DNA of 8,850 nt. Source: Bacteroidota bacterium (GTDB taxonomy: Bacteria; Bacteroidota; Bacteroidia; Bacteroidales; UBA1556). The position numbers and the translations under genes were made by a program. This document shows positions 6,017 through 8,850 of this stretch, piece by piece. Position 1 is the first letter of the stretch, and the number at the start of each line of letters is the position of its first letter. The notes below the pieces were generated by a model, which saw only the letters and a program-made list of their open reading frames with translations, was not told where the DNA came from and made no database searches. The stretch is taken from NCBI GenBank assembly GCA_003648395.1, contig QMPB01000152.1, forward strand, positions 1-8,850, given 5' to 3'.

Positions 6017-8356
6017 CTATTGCTTAAGTATTCTAAGTTTTGCAAATTTCAGCAAAAGAATTTTTGTACCTGAGTTAGCAAATATAACTGTTGCTTTTCT
6101 GTCCCCCATAGGTCCTTCAATAGTTTCAACTTTACCACGACCAAATCTGTCATGAAATACTTCCGTTCCGACTTTAATACTATTAGCTTGGTCATTTGAC
6201 ACTCCTGATCTTACTTTTGGCTTTTCCACGCGTTTAAGTTTTTTGTTATTTGTTTGTATACTAACATCACTTCTACTCTCTAATTTGGATTTAGGTTTCG
6301 TTTTTGACACGAAACTTTTCAAATCTTTTTTTTGTGATATCTTATATGTGCTATTTTCCAGTGTTTTTCCAAAAGACATTAGTCCGTCCATTGTATTATC
6401 TTCTACATAATTACTATCTAGCTCGCTGATAAATCTGCTTGGCTCAGAATATTGTAGATTACCCCATTTATACCTACTTCCGGCATAGCTTAGGAATACT
6501 TGTTTCTCGCCTCTTGTAAGAGCAACATAAAAAAGTCGTCGTTCTTCCTCAATATCCGCTCTTGAGGAAAGTGACATCATTGATGGAAATAAGTTTTCCT
6601 CAAGACCAACAATAAACACGTAAGGGAATTCCAAGCCTTTTGAAGCATGAATAGTCATTAATGTAACCGTATCCTCATCATCCACATTGTTTTTATCCGC
6701 ATCGGTATGTAGGGCAATATCTTGCATAAAAACTTCTAATGTTCGCATTTCTAATGCATCAACCTCATCATTTTCCTCTTCGGTAAATTCTTTAATACTA
6801 GCCAATAGTTCTTCAACATTTTCAAAACGCATTATATCCTCTTGCTCCTCACGAGCAGCATATAATGTCGCTATAACACCCGACTTTTTCGCAATATCAT
6901 TTGCTAAATCATAAGCATTTTTCTTATTTAGATCAAGGGCAAAGCTCCTAATCATATTAACAAAATCATTAATTTTATTGGCTGTTCCTTTCGCTAATAT
7001 ATTGCTTTGCAAAATGTTTGTCATTAAATCCCAAAGCGACATATTAAGTCTATTAGCCTCAAGTCTTAATTTATCAATACTAGTATTTCCAATACCACGT
7101 TTCGGATAATTAATAACACGCATTAGTGCCTCTTCATCATTATGATTAATCACTAAGCGATAATAAGATAGTAAATCTTTAATCTCTTTGCGGCTATAAA
7201 ATGATAATCCACCATATATTCTGTATGCAATATTCATTTTACGAAGTGCATCTTCCATCGCTCTGCTCTGCGAGTTTGTACGATAAAGAATTGCAAAATC
7301 TGTATTTTTAGCATGATTCGTATTCTTAATGCTAAATATGTTTCTTGCCACAAGACTTCCTTCCGCCATATCACTTAATGTGGAATTTAACTGTATTTTT
7401 TCACCAATATCATTGGAGGTCCAAATGGTTTTTTTTATCTGCTTTTGATTATTAATAATAATCGAATTTGCAATATTTACAATATTCTGTGTAGAGCGAT
7501 AGTTTTGTTCTAACTTAAATGTTCTAAGTGAGTTATAATCCTTATTCATATTAAGTATATTCTGAATATCTGCACCTCTAAAAGCGTAAATACTCTGAGC
7601 ATCATCACCCACTACAGTAAGGTTTTCGGACTGTGCAGCCAATCTTTTAACTATCAAATATTGAGAGTGATTAGTGTCTTGGTACTCATCCACTAGGAAA
7701 TATTTAAATCTACGTTGATATTTAATAAGAACATCAGGATGGTCGCGAAGAAGCACGTTTGTATTAAACAACAAATCATCAAAGTCCATTGCCGATGCAC
7801 GTTTCAATCTTTCTTGGTATATTGTATATATTTCGCCAATACGTCCTTTTCCACTTTCTTTATCTGTTGATAATAGAGAAGGATTATTATTATAATCTAA
7901 TGGCGAAATCAAGTTATTCTTTGCAGATGAAATTCTACTCAATACCACATTCGGTTTATAGGTTTTATCATCAAGTTGCAATTCCTTAATTATCTTTCTT
8001 ACAATACTCTTACTATCGTCAGAGTCGTAAATAGTGTAATTAGACTGATAGCCAATTTTCTGAGCTTCTATTCTTAGTATTTTAGAAAATACTGAGTGAA
8101 AAGTACCCATCCAAACACTTCGCGCTTCGGCGCCTACGATTTCTTCAATACGCAGCTTCATCTCTCGGGCAGCCTTATTGGTAAACGTTAATGCCATAAT
8201 ATTAAACGGATCAACACCTTTTTCGATAAGGTGCGCAATCTTATAAGTAAGCACACGTGTTTTGCCCGAACCAGCACCAGCAATAATCATGCTTGGGCCT
8301 TCGGTATGAGCAGCTGCCACACGTTGTACTTCATTAAGTCCGTCTAATAATGCCAT
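6017..8356 (-). CDS. uvrD: UvrD/PcrA-type superfamily 1A DNA helicase
   Basis: This ATP-driven 3'-5' DNA helicase of the cytoplasm acts in nucleotide excision repair, mismatch repair and clearance of stalled forks. All SF1A motifs are present in order: Q-motif region LNEVQRVAA at 7-15, Walker A AGAGSGKT at 26-33, motif Ia LTFTNKAAREM at 56-66, Walker B DEYQDTN at 223-229, motif III GDDAQSIYAFRGAD at 250-263, motif IV QNYRST at 284-289, motif V TIHASKGLEF at 568-577 and motif VI VALTRG at 611-616. A Lys/Ser-rich linker (about 675-725) leads to a C-terminal Tudor-like domain (about 728-778, GTEVFHDRFGRGKV), which in PcrA and UvrD binds RNA polymerase. At 779 residues it is longer than E. coli UvrD (720), mostly through the linker. 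Motif III, the LDGLNEVQ-like start and the Tudor-like domain argue for UvrD/PcrA over Rep or RecB-type helicases. The ATG at 8356 gives the standard family N-terminus. It appears monocistronic. Confidence 0.96.
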   Translation of the reverse strand: MALLDGLNEVQRVAAAHTEGPSMIIAGAGSGKTRVLTYKIAHLIEKGVDPFNIMALTFTNKAAREMKLRIEEIVGAEARSVWMGTFHSVFSKILRIEAQKIGYQSNYTIYDSDDSKSIVRKIIKELQLDDKTYKPNVVLSRISSAKNNLISPLDYNNNPSLLSTDKESGKGRIGEIYTIYQERLKRASAMDFDDLLFNTNVLLRDHPDVLIKYQRRFKYFLVDEYQDTNHSQYLIVKRLAAQSENLTVVGDDAQSIYAFRGADIQNILNMNKDYNSLRTFKLEQNYRSTQNIVNIANSIIINNQKQIKKTIWTSNDIGEKIQLNSTLSDMAEGSLVARNIFSIKNTNHAKNTDFAILYRTNSQSRAMEDALRKMNIAYRIYGGLSFYSRKEIKDLLSYYRLVINHNDEEALMRVINYPKRGIGNTSIDKLRLEANRLNMSLWDLMTNILQSNILAKGTANKINDFVNMIRSFALDLNKKNAYDLANDIAKKSGVIATLYAAREEQEDIMRFENVEELLASIKEFTEEENDEVDALEMRTLEVFMQDIALHTDADKNNVDDEDTVTLMTIHASKGLEFPYVFIVGLEENLFPSMMSLSSRADIEEERRLFYVALTRGEKQVFLSYAGSRYKWGNLQYSEPSRFISELDSNYVEDNTMDGLMSFGKTLENSTYKISQKKDLKSFVSKTKPKSKLESRSDVSIQTNNKKLKRVEKPKVRSGVSNDQANSIKVGTEVFHDRFGRGKVETIEGPMGDRKATVIFANSGTKILLLKFAKLRILKQ

Positions 8357-8649
8357 AAATATTTTAACCTTACTATATTACCAATAATCTTTTAGGATTT
8401 CTTTCTTTTAAGCTATTATTTCCACAAAAACTCAAGGAAGAGTTCCATATGCAAAATACTTTATTTTCTGCTAATTATATATACTATATATTGAACGTCA
8501 ATAGAATTAATAACTTTCGGATATTTCCATAATTCAATCGACAAAGATATGAAAAAGCTATTGACAATGAAACTATTTTTGACGATTTTTCCTAAAAATA
8601 GTTATAAAATAAAATTAGCATCTAATTACAATTGAAAGAATAATAATAT
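8357..8649. other. Intergenic region between the helicase gene and the tRNA-Leu-like region
   Basis: About 290 bp with no convincing gene. The longest ATG-started frames I found are 27 codons (plus strand, from 8448) and 10 codons (minus strand, within the likely helicase leader), with no sign that they are translated. It contains a minus-strand TAnnTTTG element at 8542-8549 and a small 5-bp hairpin AACTC-6-GAGTT at 8429-8444. At its right edge it contains the upstream part of a plus-strand promoter. The remainder is featureless AT-rich DNA. Confidence 0.6.
8542..8567 (-). promoter_or_regulatory. Possible promoter for the helicase gene
   Basis: On the minus strand TATCTTTG (8549-8542) is a perfect TAnnTTTG -7 element with a TTG (8567-8565) 15 bases upstream. 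It points towards the helicase gene and would give an unusually long leader of about 180 bases. No closer consensus promoter was seen between 8357 and 8540. It is divergent from the plus-strand promoter about 100 bp to the right. Confidence 0.5.
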
Positions 8650-8657
8650 TATCTTTG
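8632..8657 (+). promoter_or_regulatory. Promoter for the tRNA-Leu-like region
   Basis: TATCTTTG followed by CGC at 8650-8657 is a perfect -7 element, with TTG at 8632-8634 fifteen bases upstream. Transcription would start near 8662-8665, at the foot of the hairpin at 8664-8683. Nothing protein-coding follows, so a stable RNA transcript is the natural product. Confidence 0.6.
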
Positions 8658-8663
8658 CGCTCT

Positions 8664-8683
8664 CAAATTAAGAGATTAATTTG
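8664..8683 (+). other. Hairpin at the predicted 5' end of the tRNA transcript
   Basis: CAAATTAA (8664-8671) pairs perfectly with TTAATTTG (8676-8683) around a GAGA loop: an 8-bp, mostly A-T stem placed where the transcript is expected to begin. It has no T-run after it, so it is not a terminator. It may protect or mark the 5' leader. The AT content makes it only marginally stable. Confidence 0.45.
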
Positions 8684-8718
8684 GCTTACTACCAATAATG
8701 GTTTTACGACTGTTAAAA

Positions 8719-8748
8719 TAAATGCCTAGGTGGCAACTCTGATAAGTA
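8719..8748 (+). repeat. Direct repeat, first copy (second copy at 8821-8850)
   Basis: The 30 bases at 8719-8748 align without gaps to 8821-8850 with 23 identities, at a spacing of 102 bases. Both begin TAAATGCC and share AGGTGGC and GATAA. The second copy runs into the window edge, so the repeat may continue. The simplest reading is two tRNA-Leu-derived copies in tandem, of which the first has decayed. Confidence 0.7.
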
Positions 8749-8818
8749 TCGGTTCCGATATAAATCGGAAGGTAGACGCGTTTAAATAGTGATATTTGAA
8801 GTGTTTGAGTCATCACAA
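8724..8818 (+). pseudogene. Degenerate tRNA-Leu-like copy with palindromes in the D-loop position
   Basis: The 5' end GCCTAGG-TG-GC and the block GGTAGACGCG at 8771-8780 match a bacterial tRNA-Leu acceptor start and D-arm. Between them, where about 6 bases are normal, there are about 34 bases holding TATCGG-TT-CCGATA (8747-8760) and TTCCGAT-ATAA-ATCGGAA (8753-8770). Position 12 (A8735) no longer pairs with C8777. The next stem, TTTAAATA-GTGA-TATTTGAA (8781-8800), is not a standard seven-base anticodon loop. GTTTGAGTC at 8802-8810 resembles a T-loop, but its stem pairs only partly. No sequence complementary to the 5' acceptor strand follows. I read it as a broken tRNA-Leu copy; a non-tRNA small RNA of the same ancestry is the alternative. 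The 3' boundary is approximate. Confidence 0.45.
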
Positions 8819-8825
8819 CATAAAT

Positions 8826-8850
8826 GCCCAGGTGGCGGTCCCGATAACTA
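8826..8850 (+). tRNA. tRNA-Leu, 5' end only, with a palindrome beginning in its D-loop
   Basis: GCCCAGG (8826-8832), TG, then GCGG (8835-8838) match the acceptor strand, positions 8-9 and D-stem start of a Bacteroidota tRNA-Leu as I recall it. The usual continuation is AATTGGTAGACGC. Here it is TCCCGATAACTA, up to the window edge, which is the left arm and centre of a TCCCGATA/TATCGGGA type palindrome. The neighbouring degenerate copy shows the D-arm remnant GGTAGACGCG after similar palindromes, so the gene probably resumes as a tRNA beyond the edge. The anticodon is outside the window. It might instead be another pseudo-copy. Confidence 0.5.

Noticed and set aside
6687..6914. A 75-codon serine-rich plus-strand frame inside the helicase gene
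   Set aside because: It is a shadow of acidic and hydrophobic codons on the opposite strand; the helicase motifs fix the true frame.
7789..7989. A 66-codon plus-strand frame inside the helicase gene
   Set aside because: It is antisense to conserved helicase sequence, with no promoter or family match.
8429..8444. AACTC-6-GAGTT hairpin with T residues on the minus strand as a terminator or attenuator
   Set aside because: The stem is only 5 bp and the T-run is interrupted; too weak to call.
8448..8531. A 27-codon plus-strand frame beginning ATGCAAAATACT
   Set aside because: It is short and AT-driven, with no promoter just upstream and no recognisable protein features.
8698..8721. A 7-codon frame in the leader of the tRNA-like region (M-V-L-R-L-L-K)
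   Set aside because: It looks like a leader peptide at first sight, but there is no downstream coding gene or attenuator hairpin to regulate.
8719..8850. The 102-bp-spaced direct repeat as a CRISPR array or integration (att) site
   Set aside because: Only two diverged copies are seen, they match tRNA-Leu rather than a CRISPR repeat, and no integrase or cas gene is present.

Overview
This window is about 8.85 kb of AT-rich DNA carrying a compact set of mostly housekeeping genes. It very probably comes from a Bacteroidota (Flavobacteriia-like) chromosome. Support for that assignment: a DUF4290 protein, a family I know only from Bacteroidota; a TPR membrane protein next to ribH, a common arrangement in the phylum; several TAnnTTTG-type -7 promoter elements; almost no Shine-Dalgarno sequences before the starts; and a lipoprotein-anchored di-haem peroxidase. 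I cannot place it to genus.

Left part (1-3606). The 5' part of a lipoprotein di-haem cytochrome c peroxidase (MauG/CcpA family) reads leftwards out of the window. A 258-bp divergent intergenic region follows, with a perfect 9+1+9 palindrome whose half-site recurs nearby. Rightwards come prc (tail-specific S41 protease with a PDZ domain) and, three bases after its stop, cysH (iron-sulfur APS/PAPS reductase). These two look like one transcription unit, ending in a strong bidirectional terminator.

Middle part (3623-5869). Three leftward genes follow: ribH (lumazine synthase), a membrane-anchored TPR protein, and a DUF4290 protein with a very basic tail. Intrinsic terminators lie after the TPR gene and after the DUF4290 gene, and TAnnTTTG elements precede ribH and the TPR gene, so they look like separate units rather than one operon.

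Right part (6017-8850). A leftward UvrD/PcrA-type helicase has a C-terminal Tudor-like domain. The 293 bp beyond its start hold no convincing gene but carry back-to-back promoter elements. The rightward one leads into a structured region: a hairpin at the predicted transcript start, a degenerate tRNA-Leu-like copy, and, 102 bp further on, what looks like the start of an intact tRNA-Leu cut by the window edge. In both copies the D-loop is replaced or expanded by GATA/ATCGG palindromic sequence. This is the least ordinary part of the window.

I see no CRISPR array, insertion sequence, phage genes, defence system or biosynthetic cluster. The protein-coding content is ordinary. The points worth following are the palindrome-bearing tRNA-Leu copies, the half-site cluster at 544-654, and some gene-order choices.
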